NCBI GenBank assembly: GCA_964571855.1
Contig: CAZNDO010000024.1
Coordinates: forward strand, 1 to 59,205
Reading direction: 5' to 3'
Source: CAYYFX01 sp964571855
Lineage (GTDB): Bacteria > ARS69
DNA length: 59,205 nt
A model generated the notes under the pieces. That model was not told where the DNA came from. It was given only the letters and a program-made list of their open reading frames with translations, and made no database searches. Below are positions 1-8,841 of the stretch, piece by piece; positions within the stretch are counted from its first letter, which is position 1; each line of letters starts with the position of its first letter. The translations under genes and the position numbers were made by a program.

Positions 1-72
1 GTTGGAAGCGAAGCGGCGAGGGTAGCCACCCGTCACCGACCGGGCAAGCGTGCGCTCGGCCGGTGGCGCCAA

Positions 73-324
73 CCCGCGGAGCGCCGGTCGTTCCGCGCGC
101 CGGCCGGGCGGCGGACAGGTTTGCGGCGGCGACCCCGGTGGGTCCTCCGCGGCGGGCGCTCGGCCCCCGCCGTCCGGGCGGGGGCCATCGCTCCTGCGTC
201 GACGGCCTCCGGCCCTCCAGGCCTCCGGCCGCGCCGCAGAGCCGCCGCGGAGGACCCACCGGGGTCGCCGCCGCGAACCTGTCCGCCGCCCGGCCGGCGC
301 GCGGAACGACCGGCGCTCCGCGGG
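73..324 (-). repeat. Class II 3'-end palindrome, 83-bp arms
   Basis: Arms 73-155 and 242-324 are complementary at 82 of 83 positions with no indel, around an 86-nt loop. The loop holds a nested hairpin (GGCCCCCGCC at 162-171, GGCGGGGGCC at 177-186, 5-nt loop). Read on the minus strand, the stem starts exactly 20 nt after the stop codon of the glycosyltransferase at 345. In that reading the loop shares a doubled GCCGGAGGC-like motif and an nGGAC apical loop with the element at 10737-11021. There is no coding potential. A role in transcript 3' ends is inference. Nothing is recognised in 1-72. Confidence 0.85.
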
Positions 325-344
325 GTGCGCGAGCCGGATGGTGC

Positions 345-1496
345 TTACGAGGCCAGTCGAATCCGGGGGTTCCGCGACGCGTGCTTCCGGTCCACCAGGT
401 CGAGGAAGAGGGACTCGAGGTCCCGGGCGATGCCGGACCAGGCGTGGCGCTCCGCCTTCGCCCGGCCGGCGGCGGCCATGGAGCGGGCGAGCTTCGGGTC
501 GGTCAGGACGCGAACCACGGCGTCGGCCAGGCCGGCGGCGTCGCGGTTGGGGAAGAGCAGGGCCTCGCGGCCGGGGTCCAGGACCTCGCGGTAGCCTTCG
601 ATGTCCGACGCCACGATGGGGACGGCGCAGGCCATGGCCTCGAGGTGCACGATGCCGAAGCTCTCCTGGCCGGTGGACGGGGCGACGAAGACGTTCGCGG
701 CGCGGTACGCGCGCGGGATGTCGCGGGCGGGCAGCGCGCCGAGGAAGCGCACGTCGGCGCCCGAGCGGCGCGCCAGCCAGCGGTACCAGGGCTCCAGCGG
801 ACCTTCGCCCACCACGAGGACGCGCAGGTCCGGCACGCGGCGCACAATGTCGGGCAGAGCGCGGAAGAGCACCTGGCCGCCCTTGCGCGGGACGAACGCG
901 CCCACGAACAGGATCGTGGGGCGATCGGAGGCCAGCCCGTCCAGCGGCGCCACGCGCGGGTGGAACCGCGAGGGATCCACGCCGTTCGGCAGCACGCGGT
1001 ACTCCTCGTCGAAGTAGCGCGAGACGAACCGGCGCGCGGCGTGCGAGACCGCGATGCGACCGTCCAGCCGCTCCGAGTAGCGGCGGAGGAACGGGCGCGC
1101 CACGCGGTAGCCGGCGCCGCGCCGCGACGAGGCGTGGAACGTCCCCACGACGACCGCGTCGGCGGGGGCACGCTCGATCGCCACGAGCGGCAGCGTGGGG
1201 CTCAGCGGCTCGTGCACGTGGACCACGTCGTACTCGCCGCGGCGGTAGATCCGGTCCATGTCCCGCTTCAGCGAGAGCCCGGCGTTCACGTTCGCGAGCG
1301 CGCCGAGGTGCGGCAGCAGGATGTTCCGTCCGATCCGGACCACGCCGTCGCCGCTCTCGCGGTGCGTGCGGAAGCGCGAGGTCACCACGTCCACCTCGTG
1401 TCCGAGACGCCGCAGCTCCAGCGCGGTGTGATGCACCGCCTCGGAGACCCCGCCGTTCTGCGGGTAGTACGGCTGCGTGACGACGGCGATCCTCAC
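345..1496 (-). CDS. Glycosyltransferase family 4 (PimB/PimC-like)
   Basis: A 383-residue GT-B fold transferase that probably moves a sugar from a nucleotide or lipid donor onto a membrane lipid or glycan at the cytoplasmic membrane. The N-terminal half has a GGVSE nucleotide-fold loop (residues 15-19) and VHVHEP (92-97). The C-terminal half has the donor-binding segment VGEGPLE (229-235) and the GT4 EX7E motif, E278 to E286. The GTG start at 1496 overlaps the stop of the upstream acyltransferase as GTGA, so the pair is translationally coupled. That neighbour suggests envelope lipid or lipopolysaccharide assembly. The exact acceptor cannot be told. The gene ends 20 nt before a long palindrome. 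Confidence 0.88.
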   Translation of the reverse strand: MRIAVVTQPYYPQNGGVSEAVHHTALELRRLGHEVDVVTSRFRTHRESGDGVVRIGRNILLPHLGALANVNAGLSLKRDMDRIYRRGEYDVVHVHEPLSPTLPLVAIERAPADAVVVGTFHASSRRGAGYRVARPFLRRYSERLDGRIAVSHAARRFVSRYFDEEYRVLPNGVDPSRFHPRVAPLDGLASDRPTILFVGAFVPRKGGQVLFRALPDIVRRVPDLRVLVVGEGPLEPWYRWLARRSGADVRFLGALPARDIPRAYRAANVFVAPSTGQESFGIVHLEAMACAVPIVASDIEGYREVLDPGREALLFPNRDAAGLADAVVRVLTDPKLARSMAAAGRAKAERHAWSGIARDLESLFLDLVDRKHASRNPRIRLAS

Positions 1497-2368
1497 GCGG
1501 CGACCTCGCAGCGGGAGGCGGCATCGTGCGCCGCCGCGACCGGGGTGGACCGCTCCTCGTGGAAGCGGCGGAAGATCATCCACTGCTCCGGGTGCTCCCG
1601 CACGACGCCGGCCAGCGCGGCCGCGGCGCGCGCCGTGGCCGCGCGCACGCCGAGCGCGGCCACCGGGATCTCCGGGAGGAAGCGCGCGACGTGCGTCCCG
1701 TCGGGGCGCCGCACGGCGTACGCGGGCAGGAGCGCGGCGCCGGTGCGCGCGCACAGCTTGGCCGGCCCCAGCGGGAACCGCGCGACGGCGCCGAAGGCGT
1801 CCACGGGGAGTCCCCCGGCGAACCGGTCCCCGTCCGCGAGGAGCGCCACGACCTCGTTGGCCGCGAGCAGCTCCGGGAGTCTCCGCCAGGTGGCGAAGCT
1901 CCACGGGAGGATGGGGAGGCCCGCCGCCTTCTGCCGCCGGCGCAGCTCCGGGGTCCAGCGCTCGTTCAGCTGGATCCCGGCGACCGCGTGGATGGGGAAT
2001 CCCGCGCGCGCCGCGGCGACGCCGGCCACCTCGAAGTTGCCGGTGTGCGGGACGACGAGGACCACGCCACGCCCGCGGGCCCGGGCGGCCTCGAGCCGAT
2101 CCCAGCCCTCGAACGCGCACGGGAGCCCTTCGGGTCCGCGCAGCCACTCGAACAGGAAACGCCCGTAGGCCCGGAAGACCGCGGACACCAGGTCCGAGGA
2201 AGGGGGATCGCCCAGGAGGCAGGAGAGGTTCGACTCCACCGCGCGCCGGCGTTGCGGCGAGCTCCGGCGGTGGAGCGCGGAGGCGAGATCGGCGAGGCGG
2301 TACCCGGTCGCCAGGGGGATCGTCCGGCAGACGCCCGTGACGGCGGCCAGCAGCAAGGAACCTCCCAT
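1493..2368 (-). CDS. LpxL/HtrB-family lysophospholipid or lipid A acyltransferase
   Basis: A 291-residue protein, the usual length for the family. It probably adds a secondary acyl chain to lipid A or another glycolipid on the inner face of the cytoplasmic membrane. The family's H-X4-E catalytic motif is HTGNFE, with H108 and E113, after the hydrophobic stretch VVLVVP. The N-terminus has a hydrophobic segment that would anchor it. The ATG at 2368 fits the family length; a longer upstream reading exists but is low-complexity. It is the first gene of a two-gene minus-strand operon with the GT4 transferase, overlapping it by 4 bp. It is divergent from the MglA-like GTPase. Confidence 0.85.
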   Translation of the reverse strand: MGGSLLLAAVTGVCRTIPLATGYRLADLASALHRRSSPQRRRAVESNLSCLLGDPPSSDLVSAVFRAYGRFLFEWLRGPEGLPCAFEGWDRLEAARARGRGVVLVVPHTGNFEVAGVAAARAGFPIHAVAGIQLNERWTPELRRRQKAAGLPILPWSFATWRRLPELLAANEVVALLADGDRFAGGLPVDAFGAVARFPLGPAKLCARTGAALLPAYAVRRPDGTHVARFLPEIPVAALGVRAATARAAAALAGVVREHPEQWMIFRRFHEERSTPVAAAHDAASRCEVAA

Positions 2369-2460
2369 CCGCCCAGCGGATCCGACGCCCTCGGGCGCCG
2401 GAACCGTCGCAGAGTCCCCGATCGTCGTCAAGCGCCCGCCCCGTTCGGCCGATCCTCCAT

Positions 2461-2489
2461 TGCAAGCTGCGCGAGTCTCGCAACTTGCA
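2461..2489. promoter_or_regulatory. Hyphenated palindrome between divergent genes
   Basis: The 319-bp gap between the acyltransferase and MglA starts holds an interrupted palindrome: TGCAAG (2461-2466), GCGAG (2471-2475), CTCGC (2477-2481), CTTGCA (2484-2489). It lies 93 bp before the acyltransferase start and about 200 bp before the GTPase start, so it could be a shared operator or an RNA hairpin. No convincing -35/-10 pair was found on either strand here. Confidence 0.4.
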
Positions 2490-2687
2490 CGGCCCGGGCA
2501 CGCCGGGCGGAACGCGGCGAAGCGGGGGAACGGCGGGGGCGGGCCCCGCAACGGGCGACGGGGCAAGGGCTTCTCCCGGTCGTTCGACTTCTCCACGCCG
2601 CCGTTCGATTCCGGCACAGCCCTTGCGGATCGGCTCGCAGGCAACTCACCGTGGGCCCGCGGCGGCGGGGGGGATCGGGGGAACGAG

Positions 2688-3707
2688 ATGGTCGTCTTCA
2701 ACTACACGGGCCGCGAGCTGAGCGGGAAGATCGTCTACTACGGTCCGGCGCTGTCCGGGAAGACCACGAACCTGGAGCACATCTACGGCCAGACCCCGGC
2801 CACCACGCGCGGGAAGATGGTCAGCATGAAGACGAAGGCGGAGCGCACGCTCTTCTTCGACCTCCTGCCGATCAACCGCGGCTCCATCGGGGACTTCAAG
2901 GTCCGCTTCCTCCTCTACACGGTGCCCGGGCAGGTCTACTACAACGCCACCCGGAAGCTGGTGCTCAAGGGCGCCGACGCCATCGTGTTCGTCGCGGACT
3001 CGCAGCGCTCGCAGCTCGCCGCGAACGTGGACAGCCTCCGGAACCTGCGCACGAACCTGCTGGAGTACGGCATGTCCCTGGACGACCTGCCGTGGGTCAT
3101 CGGGTACAACAAGCGCGACATGCCGGACGCCATGCCGATCGAGGAGCTGGAGCGGGAGCTGAACCCGTACGGCGTGCCGAGCTTCGGCCAGGTGGCCATG
3201 TCCGGCGAGGGCGTGTTCGAGGCCTTCGAGAAGGTCTCGGAGATGCTGATGCAGCGCCTCGAGACGCAGCTCCGCGGCGACGCCGCGAAGGGCGACGCCC
3301 GCCGTCCCGCGGCCGCCCCCGCGCCGCCGCCGCCCACGCCGGCGCTGGACGCCGGCGCGCTGCAGGAGGTGCGCGAGGCCATCCACCAGTCCGCGCCGCC
3401 GCGCCGCACGCCGTCGCCGGAGCACGACAGCCTCGTGATCCAGCGCGGCTTCGACGGGCTGGACACGTCGCGCCCGGCGCCCGCGCGTCCGGCCGCCGTG
3501 CCGCCGCCGCCGCCGCCGCGGACCGCCGCGCCCTCCGCCGGTCCGGCCGCGCACCCGGCGCACGCCGTCCACACGGCGTCCACCGCCGTGGCGCCGTCGC
3601 CGCTGGTGATCGAGCGCTCCCTGACGATCTCCGTGCCGGCGTCGGACCTCGCCTCGCGCCGGCCGATCCGGCTCGTGCTGGACGTGACGGTCGAACCGCA
3701 GCCGTGA
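2688..3707 (+). CDS. MglA-like small Ras-type GTPase with Pro/Ala-rich tail
   Basis: A 339-residue protein whose first ~195 residues form a bacterial Ras-like GTPase of the MglA type, which sets cell polarity or directs envelope machinery in other bacteria. Seen in the sequence: P-loop GPALSGKT (19-26), the MglA-type TVPGQ switch II (78-82), and NKRD (141-144) for guanine recognition. MglA itself is about 195 residues, so the tail from ~198 to 339 is extra. It is mostly Pro and Ala and ends in a short beta-rich segment. The ATG at 2688 has a GGGGGAA Shine-Dalgarno. No MglB (Roadblock) partner is in the window. Downstream is a TPR protein with its own promoter. Confidence 0.9.
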   Translation: MVVFNYTGRELSGKIVYYGPALSGKTTNLEHIYGQTPATTRGKMVSMKTKAERTLFFDLLPINRGSIGDFKVRFLLYTVPGQVYYNATRKLVLKGADAIVFVADSQRSQLAANVDSLRNLRTNLLEYGMSLDDLPWVIGYNKRDMPDAMPIEELERELNPYGVPSFGQVAMSGEGVFEAFEKVSEMLMQRLETQLRGDAAKGDARRPAAAPAPPPPTPALDAGALQEVREAIHQSAPPRRTPSPEHDSLVIQRGFDGLDTSRPAPARPAAVPPPPPPRTAAPSAGPAAHPAHAVHTASTAVAPSPLVIERSLTISVPASDLASRRPIRLVLDVTVEPQP

Positions 3708-3729
3708 GCGGCGGTCGCCCGCGCGTTCC

Positions 3730-3758
3730 TTGACCGGCTCCGACCCCGCCGCTACCTT
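3730..3758 (+). promoter_or_regulatory. Sigma-70-type promoter for TPR-trpA
   Basis: TTGACC (3730-3735), 17-bp spacer, TACCTT (3753-3758). The initiation point would fall near 3765, about 28 nt before the GTG at 3793. The same -35 and a TACnnT -10 recur before uvrA and thrS. Confidence 0.65.
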
Positions 3759-3792
3759 CACGCCGCAGGTTCCCGCGCGAGGGGAGCGCACC

Positions 3793-4941
3793 GTGCCTTG
3801 GAAGCTCTGGGGAAGGCCTCGCCCGCAACGGGCGACGACCGCGGCCCGTGACGTCACCGACGCCGAGCGGAAGGTCCGCGGCCGCGGCGCGAAGGACCCC
3901 GGGAGCTGGCGCGCCCTCGCGAAGGCCCGCGCCGCGGCGCGGGACGCGGAGGGCGCGTACCGCGCGCTGCGCACCGCCGCCGACCTGGAGCCCGAGAGCG
4001 CCGCTGCCGCGTTCGAGGTGGGCGTGGCCGCGCGCAAGGCGGGCAACATCCCCGAGGCGCTGGACTGGTTCTCGCGGTGCCTCGCGCTGGACCCGGACGA
4101 TCCGAAGAGCCACACCCAGTACGCGAAGGCGCTGGATCTCGCGGGGCTGCTGGACGAGGCCCTGCGCCACCACCGGAAGGCCATCGAGCTCTCGCCAGGA
4201 TCGGCGGAGTCGCACTACCACCTGGGCGTCACGCTCGCGCGCCACGGCCGGGACGACGAGGCGCTCGGCTCGTACCTGCGCGCCCTGGAGATGGACCCTT
4301 CCTTCGCCCGCGCCCACGGGAACCTGGGCGTGCTGCTGGACCGCCGCGGCGAGTTCGACCGCGCGGTGGACGAGCTGCGCCGCGCCGTCGCGCTGGAGCC
4401 GGACCGCGCGGAGTGGCACTCGAACCTCGGCGCCCTGTACGGCGAGCACCGGCTGCACGACGAGGCCATCGAGGAGTTCGCCACCGCGATCCGGCTGGAT
4501 CCCGAGAACGCGGAGGCGCGCTTCAACCTGGGCGTGGCGTACCTGGACCGCGGCCGGTGGGACGACGCGATCACGCAGCTGCGCCGCGCCGGGGAGCTGG
4601 ACTCCCGCAACGCACAGGCGTTCTTCTACCTGGGCGAGGCCTACCAGAAGAAGGGGTTGTACCCGAAGGCGGTGCGCGAGATCCGCGCCGCGCTCGGGGT
4701 CACCCCGGACGATCCGCGCTGCTACTACGCGCTCGGCTGCGTCTACAACAAGATGGACGCCGTGGACGACGCGGTGACGGCGTTCGAGAGGGCCATCGCG
4801 CTCGACCCGATGAACGGGCGCGCGTACTACCATCTCGGCATCGCGTTCGACAAGAAGGGCGCCAGCGACGAGGCGCGGGAAGCGTACCGCCGGTCCGAGG
4901 AGCTGCTCCGCACCGAGGAGTTGCTGGCCGAGCGCGGATGA
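3793..4941 (+). CDS. Tetratricopeptide-repeat protein
   Basis: A 382-residue soluble protein made almost wholly of about eight to nine 34-residue TPR units, with recurrent A-LDP, YYHLG and FNLGVAYLDRG type signatures from about residue 60 to 370. TPR arrays bind partner proteins; no catalytic motif is present and no signal peptide is visible. GTG at 3793 was chosen because GAGGGGAG stands just before it and because the TTG at 3730 is the -35 element of a promoter. The last four bases overlap the start of trpA (ATGA), so the two are translated together. A functional link to tryptophan synthesis is not obvious. Confidence 0.82.
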   Translation: MPWKLWGRPRPQRATTAARDVTDAERKVRGRGAKDPGSWRALAKARAAARDAEGAYRALRTAADLEPESAAAAFEVGVAARKAGNIPEALDWFSRCLALDPDDPKSHTQYAKALDLAGLLDEALRHHRKAIELSPGSAESHYHLGVTLARHGRDDEALGSYLRALEMDPSFARAHGNLGVLLDRRGEFDRAVDELRRAVALEPDRAEWHSNLGALYGEHRLHDEAIEEFATAIRLDPENAEARFNLGVAYLDRGRWDDAITQLRRAGELDSRNAQAFFYLGEAYQKKGLYPKAVREIRAALGVTPDDPRCYYALGCVYNKMDAVDDAVTAFERAIALDPMNGRAYYHLGIAFDKKGASDEAREAYRRSEELLRTEELLAERG

Positions 4942-5741
4942 CCGCGCTCGCCGCCCGCTTCGCCGCGCTGCGCGCCGCGAACCGCGCCGCGCTCGTCCCG
5001 TACCTGACCGCGGGGGATCCGGACCTCGCCGCCACGGAGGAGTTCGCCGCCGCGCTCGCCGACGGCGGCGCCGACGTGATCGAGCTGGGCGTCCCGTTCT
5101 CCGACCCGCTCGCCGACGGCCCCGTCCTGCAACGCGCGGCGGAGCGCGCGCTCGCGGGCGGCGTGCGCGTGGCCGGCGTGCTGGACGCGGCGTCGCGCAT
5201 CGCGGCGCGGGGCGTTCCCGTGGTGCTCATGACGTACGCGAACCCCGTGGCGCGGCGCGGTTGGACGGCGTTCGCGCGGGACGCGGCCGGCGCCGGCGTC
5301 CAGGGCGTGATCCTCACCGACGTCCCGCCGGAAGAAGCGGGGGACTTCCTGCCCGCCGCCGCCGCCGCCGGACTGGGCACGGTCTTCCTCGTGGCGCCCA
5401 CGTCGGACGACGCGCGCCTCGCCGCCGCGGTGCGCGCCACTACCGGGTTCCTGTACTGCGTCAGCCGGCTCGGCGTCACCGGCGCGCGTGCGTCGCTGTC
5501 GGACGCGTTCCTCCCGGTGCTCGCGCGCGTGCGCGCCGTCTCCGACGTGCCGGTCGGCGTGGGGTTCGGCATCGCCACGCCGGAGCACGCGCGCGAGGCC
5601 GGCCGCGTGGCGGACGGCGTGATCGTGGGCAGCCGGCTCGTGGCGCTGACCGAGGAGGCGCCCACGCGCGCGGCCGCGGCCGTCGCGCTGCGCGGGGCCG
5701 CCGAGGGCTTCCGGCGGGCGATCGACACCGCGCGGACGTGA
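4938..5741 (+). CDS. trpA: Tryptophan synthase alpha subunit
   Basis: A 267-residue TIM-barrel enzyme of normal length. It cleaves indole-3-glycerol phosphate to indole and glyceraldehyde 3-phosphate and passes indole to TrpB. Both catalytic residues are at their canonical positions, E49 in IELGVPFSDP and D60 in PLADGPVLQ. PYLTAGDP (21-28) and the phosphate-binding GFGI and VIVGSRLV segments near the C-terminus are also present. It overlaps the TPR gene by 4 bp. No trpB or other trp gene is in the window, so it is separated from the usual trp operon here. uvrA follows with its own promoter. Confidence 0.95.
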   Translation: MTALAARFAALRAANRAALVPYLTAGDPDLAATEEFAAALADGGADVIELGVPFSDPLADGPVLQRAAERALAGGVRVAGVLDAASRIAARGVPVVLMTYANPVARRGWTAFARDAAGAGVQGVILTDVPPEEAGDFLPAAAAAGLGTVFLVAPTSDDARLAAAVRATTGFLYCVSRLGVTGARASLSDAFLPVLARVRAVSDVPVGVGFGIATPEHAREAGRVADGVIVGSRLVALTEEAPTRAAAAVALRGAAEGFRRAIDTART

Positions 5742-5766
5742 CCGGGAGCGCCGGGCGCCGCGCGGT

Positions 5767-5795
5767 TTGACCGCGCGCGACGGCGCGCGTACATT
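5767..5795 (+). promoter_or_regulatory. Sigma-70-type promoter for uvrA
   Basis: TTGACC (5767-5772), 17-bp spacer, TACATT (5790-5795), giving a start near 5802 and a leader of about 28 nt. No LexA-like box was recognised around it. Confidence 0.68.
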
Positions 5796-5829
5796 CTGCG
5801 CCGGCCTTCCGCTTCCGAGGTTCTCTCCC

Positions 5830-8709
5830 TTGTCCAGCGAGCACATCCGCGTCCGCGGGGCGCGCCAGCACAACCTGCGCGACATCGACGTCACGCTGCC
5901 CCGGAACCGCCTCATCGTGGTGACCGGGCTGTCGGGCTCCGGGAAGTCCTCCCTGGCCTTCGACACGATCTACGCCGAGGGCCAGCGCCGGTACGTGGAG
6001 AGCCTGTCCGCGTACGCCCGCCAGTTCCTCGGGCAGATGGACAAGCCGGACGTGGACTCCATCGAGGGGCTGTCCCCGGCCATCTCGATCGAGCAGAAGG
6101 GCGCCACGAAGAACCCGCGCTCCACCGTGGGCACGATCACCGAGATCTACGACTACCTCCGGCTGCTCTACGCCCGCGTCGGGAAGCCGCACTGCCCGAG
6201 CTGCGGGAAGCCCATCGTGCCGCAGACGATCGACGCGATGACGGACACCGTGCTCGGGCTCGGCGAGGGCGCGCGCGTGCAGATCCTCGCGCCGCTCGTG
6301 CGCGGCCGGAAGGGCGAGTACGCGGAGGTGTTCCGGGCGGCGAAGCGCGACGGCTTCGTGCGCGTCCGCGTGGACGGGACGGTCCACGACCTGGAGTCGC
6401 CGCCCGCGCTGGACAAGAAGCGGAAGCACGACATCGAGATCGTGGTGGACCGGCTCGTGGTGAAGGACGGCGTGCGCGCGCGCGTGGCGGACTCGCTGGC
6501 CACGGCCACGCGGCTCGCCCAGGGCACGGTGCTCGTGGACGTGGCGGGGCGGGAGGGCATGCTGCTCTCGGAGAAGTTCTCCTGCCCGGACTGCGGCGCC
6601 GGGCTGGGCGAGGTGGCGCCGCGGCTCTTCTCCTTCAACAGCCCGTACGGCGCGTGCGAGGCCTGCAACGGGCTCGGGAGCCGCATGTCGGTGGACGCGG
6701 CGCTCGTGGTGCCGGACCCGGACGTGTCGCTCGCGAACGGGGCCATCCACCCGTGGCGCGACGTCACGTCGAGCTGGCACCGCACCATGCTGCGCTCGCT
6801 CGCGGGCGCGCTCGGCTTCTCGCTGGACGTCCCGTGGCGCCGCCTCCCGCAGAAGGCGCGCAGCGCCATCCTGAACGGCACGAAGGAGGAGATCGAGTTC
6901 CGCTGGGAGGGGAAGCGGTCGAAGGGCACGTACCGCGCGCCCTTCGACGGCGTGCTGCCGAGCCTGGAGCGCCGCTACCGGCAGACCGAGAACGAACGCA
7001 CGCGCGGCCTGATCGAGCGGTACATGCGGCGCATCCCGTGCCCCGAGTGCGAGGGCACGCGCCTCAAGGCGGAGGCCCGCGCGGTGAAGCTGGGCGGCCG
7101 CGGCATCCACGAGGTGGTGGGCTTCCAGATCGACGAGATGCGGGACTTCCTCGCCGCGCTGGACCTGGACGACCGGCAGCGCCTCATCGCGGCGGCGGTG
7201 CTGCGCGAGATCGGGGCGCGGCTGGACTTCCTGCTGAACGTGGGCGTGGGGTACCTGTCGCTGGACCGCAGCGGCAACTCGCTCTCCGGCGGCGAGGCGC
7301 AGCGCATCCGGCTGGCCACGCAGCTCGGCTCGCGGCTGGTGGGCGTGCTGTACATCCTGGACGAGCCGTCCATCGGGCTGCACTCGCGGGACCACCGGCG
7401 GCTCCTGGACAGCCTCGTGGCCCTGCGCGACCTGGGGAACACCGTGCTCGTGGTGGAGCACGACGCGGACACCATGCGCGCCGCGGACTGGCTCGTGGAC
7501 CTCGGGCCGGGCGCCGGCCGGCACGGCGGCATGATCGTGGCGGAGGGCTCCCCGCGCGAGGTCATGGCGATGGAGTCCTCGCTCACCGGGCAGTACCTGT
7601 CGGGGCGCCGCTCGGTCCCCGTCCCGGACGGTCGGCGGCGCGCCGAGCGCGGGCACGTGGAGGTGCTCGGCGCGGCGGAGAACAACCTGAAGGAAGTGGA
7701 CGTGCGCTTCCCGGTGGGGCTCTTCACGGTCGTCACCGGCGTGTCCGGGTCCGGCAAGAGCACGCTCGTGAACGACATCCTCGCGAAGGCCGCGGCCGCG
7801 CACCTGCACGACGCGCGCGGGCTGCCGGGGAAGCACGGCGAGATCCGCGGCTTCGAGAAGCTGGACAAGATCGTGAACATCGACCAGTCGCCGATCGGCC
7901 GCACGCCGCGGTCCAACCCGGCCACCTACACCGGCGTGTTCACCGAGATCCGGAACCTCTTCGCGGAGACGAAGGACGCGAAGGTCCGCGGCTACCGTCC
8001 GGGCCGCTTCTCCTTCAACGTGCGCGGCGGCCGCTGCGAGGCGTGCGAGGGGGACGGCCTCGTCCGGATCGAGATGCACTTCCTCCCGGACGTGTTCGTG
8101 AAGTGCGAGCAGTGCGACGGGAAGCGCTACAACCGCGAAACCCTGGAGATCCGGTACAAGGGCGCCACCATCGCGGACGTGCTGGAGATGACGGTGGACG
8201 ACGCGCTGGAGTTCCTGGGGAACGTGCCGCGCATCCGGAACAACCTCGCCGTCCTGTCCGAGGTGGGGCTGGGCTACATCCACCTCGGGCAGAGCGCCAC
8301 CACGCTGTCCGGCGGCGAGGCGCAGCGGGTGAAGCTGGCGTCGGAGCTGGCGCGCCGCGCCACCGGGCGCACGCTGTACATCCTGGACGAGCCCACGACC
8401 GGGTTGCACTTCGAGGACATCCGGAACCTGTTGCGCGTCCTGCACCTGCTCGTGGACCGGGGGAACACCATCGTGGTCATCGAGCACAACCTCGACGTGA
8501 TCAAGACCGCGGACTGGGTGGTGGACCTGGGACCGGAGGGCGGCACGGGCGGGGGCCGGGTGGTCGCGTGCGGGACGCCGGAGGAGGTGGCGGGGGTGGA
8601 CGCGTCGCACACCGGCCGGGCGCTGCGAACGGTCCTCGGCGTACCGGGCGCGGCCCCGCGCACGGCGCCGCCCGCCCGCCGGCGGCGTCCGGCGAAGGTC
8701 GGGGCCTGA
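5830..8709 (+). CDS. uvrA: UvrABC system protein A
   Basis: A 959-residue ABC-type ATPase that scans DNA for bulky lesions and loads UvrB in nucleotide excision repair. The N-terminal Walker A is GLSGSGKSS (33-41) and the second, near residue 637, is GVSGSGKST. Both halves carry LSGGEAQR signature motifs and LDEP Walker B segments. Zinc-module cysteine pairs are visible, including CEAC and CEQC around the conserved C-X2-C spacing. The TTG at 5830 gives the family N-terminus (SEHIRVRGARQHNL) and has GAGG 9 nt upstream. A longer reading from 5767 would start inside the promoter -35. Length is typical. Confidence 0.97.
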   Translation: MSSEHIRVRGARQHNLRDIDVTLPRNRLIVVTGLSGSGKSSLAFDTIYAEGQRRYVESLSAYARQFLGQMDKPDVDSIEGLSPAISIEQKGATKNPRSTVGTITEIYDYLRLLYARVGKPHCPSCGKPIVPQTIDAMTDTVLGLGEGARVQILAPLVRGRKGEYAEVFRAAKRDGFVRVRVDGTVHDLESPPALDKKRKHDIEIVVDRLVVKDGVRARVADSLATATRLAQGTVLVDVAGREGMLLSEKFSCPDCGAGLGEVAPRLFSFNSPYGACEACNGLGSRMSVDAALVVPDPDVSLANGAIHPWRDVTSSWHRTMLRSLAGALGFSLDVPWRRLPQKARSAILNGTKEEIEFRWEGKRSKGTYRAPFDGVLPSLERRYRQTENERTRGLIERYMRRIPCPECEGTRLKAEARAVKLGGRGIHEVVGFQIDEMRDFLAALDLDDRQRLIAAAVLREIGARLDFLLNVGVGYLSLDRSGNSLSGGEAQRIRLATQLGSRLVGVLYILDEPSIGLHSRDHRRLLDSLVALRDLGNTVLVVEHDADTMRAADWLVDLGPGAGRHGGMIVAEGSPREVMAMESSLTGQYLSGRRSVPVPDGRRRAERGHVEVLGAAENNLKEVDVRFPVGLFTVVTGVSGSGKSTLVNDILAKAAAAHLHDARGLPGKHGEIRGFEKLDKIVNIDQSPIGRTPRSNPATYTGVFTEIRNLFAETKDAKVRGYRPGRFSFNVRGGRCEACEGDGLVRIEMHFLPDVFVKCEQCDGKRYNRETLEIRYKGATIADVLEMTVDDALEFLGNVPRIRNNLAVLSEVGLGYIHLGQSATTLSGGEAQRVKLASELARRATGRTLYILDEPTTGLHFEDIRNLLRVLHLLVDRGNTIVVIEHNLDVIKTADWVVDLGPEGGTGGGRVVACGTPEEVAGVDASHTGRALRTVLGVPGAAPRTAPPARRRRPAKVGA

Positions 8710-8749
8710 CGCTCCCGCCCGGTCCCGGGCCGCGCGGAGCGCGCGCCGG

Positions 8750-8779
8750 TTGACCGCCCGTGCGCCGGGCCGGTACCCT
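8750..8779 (+). promoter_or_regulatory. Sigma-70-type promoter for thrS
   Basis: TTGACC (8750-8755), 18-bp spacer, TACCCT (8774-8779), about 62 nt before the ATG at 8842. The leader is too short for a T-box, and none was seen. Confidence 0.62.
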
Positions 8780-8841
8780 GCGCGATCCCGCGGTGTCGCC
8801 TTGCCGCGGATCACCCGGAACGGGACGGAACGGGGTCTTCC

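Noticed and set aside
3730..3792. TTG at 3730 as start of the TPR protein
   Set aside because: It is the -35 box of a promoter, and a GTG with a Shine-Dalgarno lies at 3793.
5767..5829. TTG at 5767 as start of uvrA
   Set aside because: It is part of a TTGACC-N17-TACATT promoter; the family N-terminus begins at 5830.
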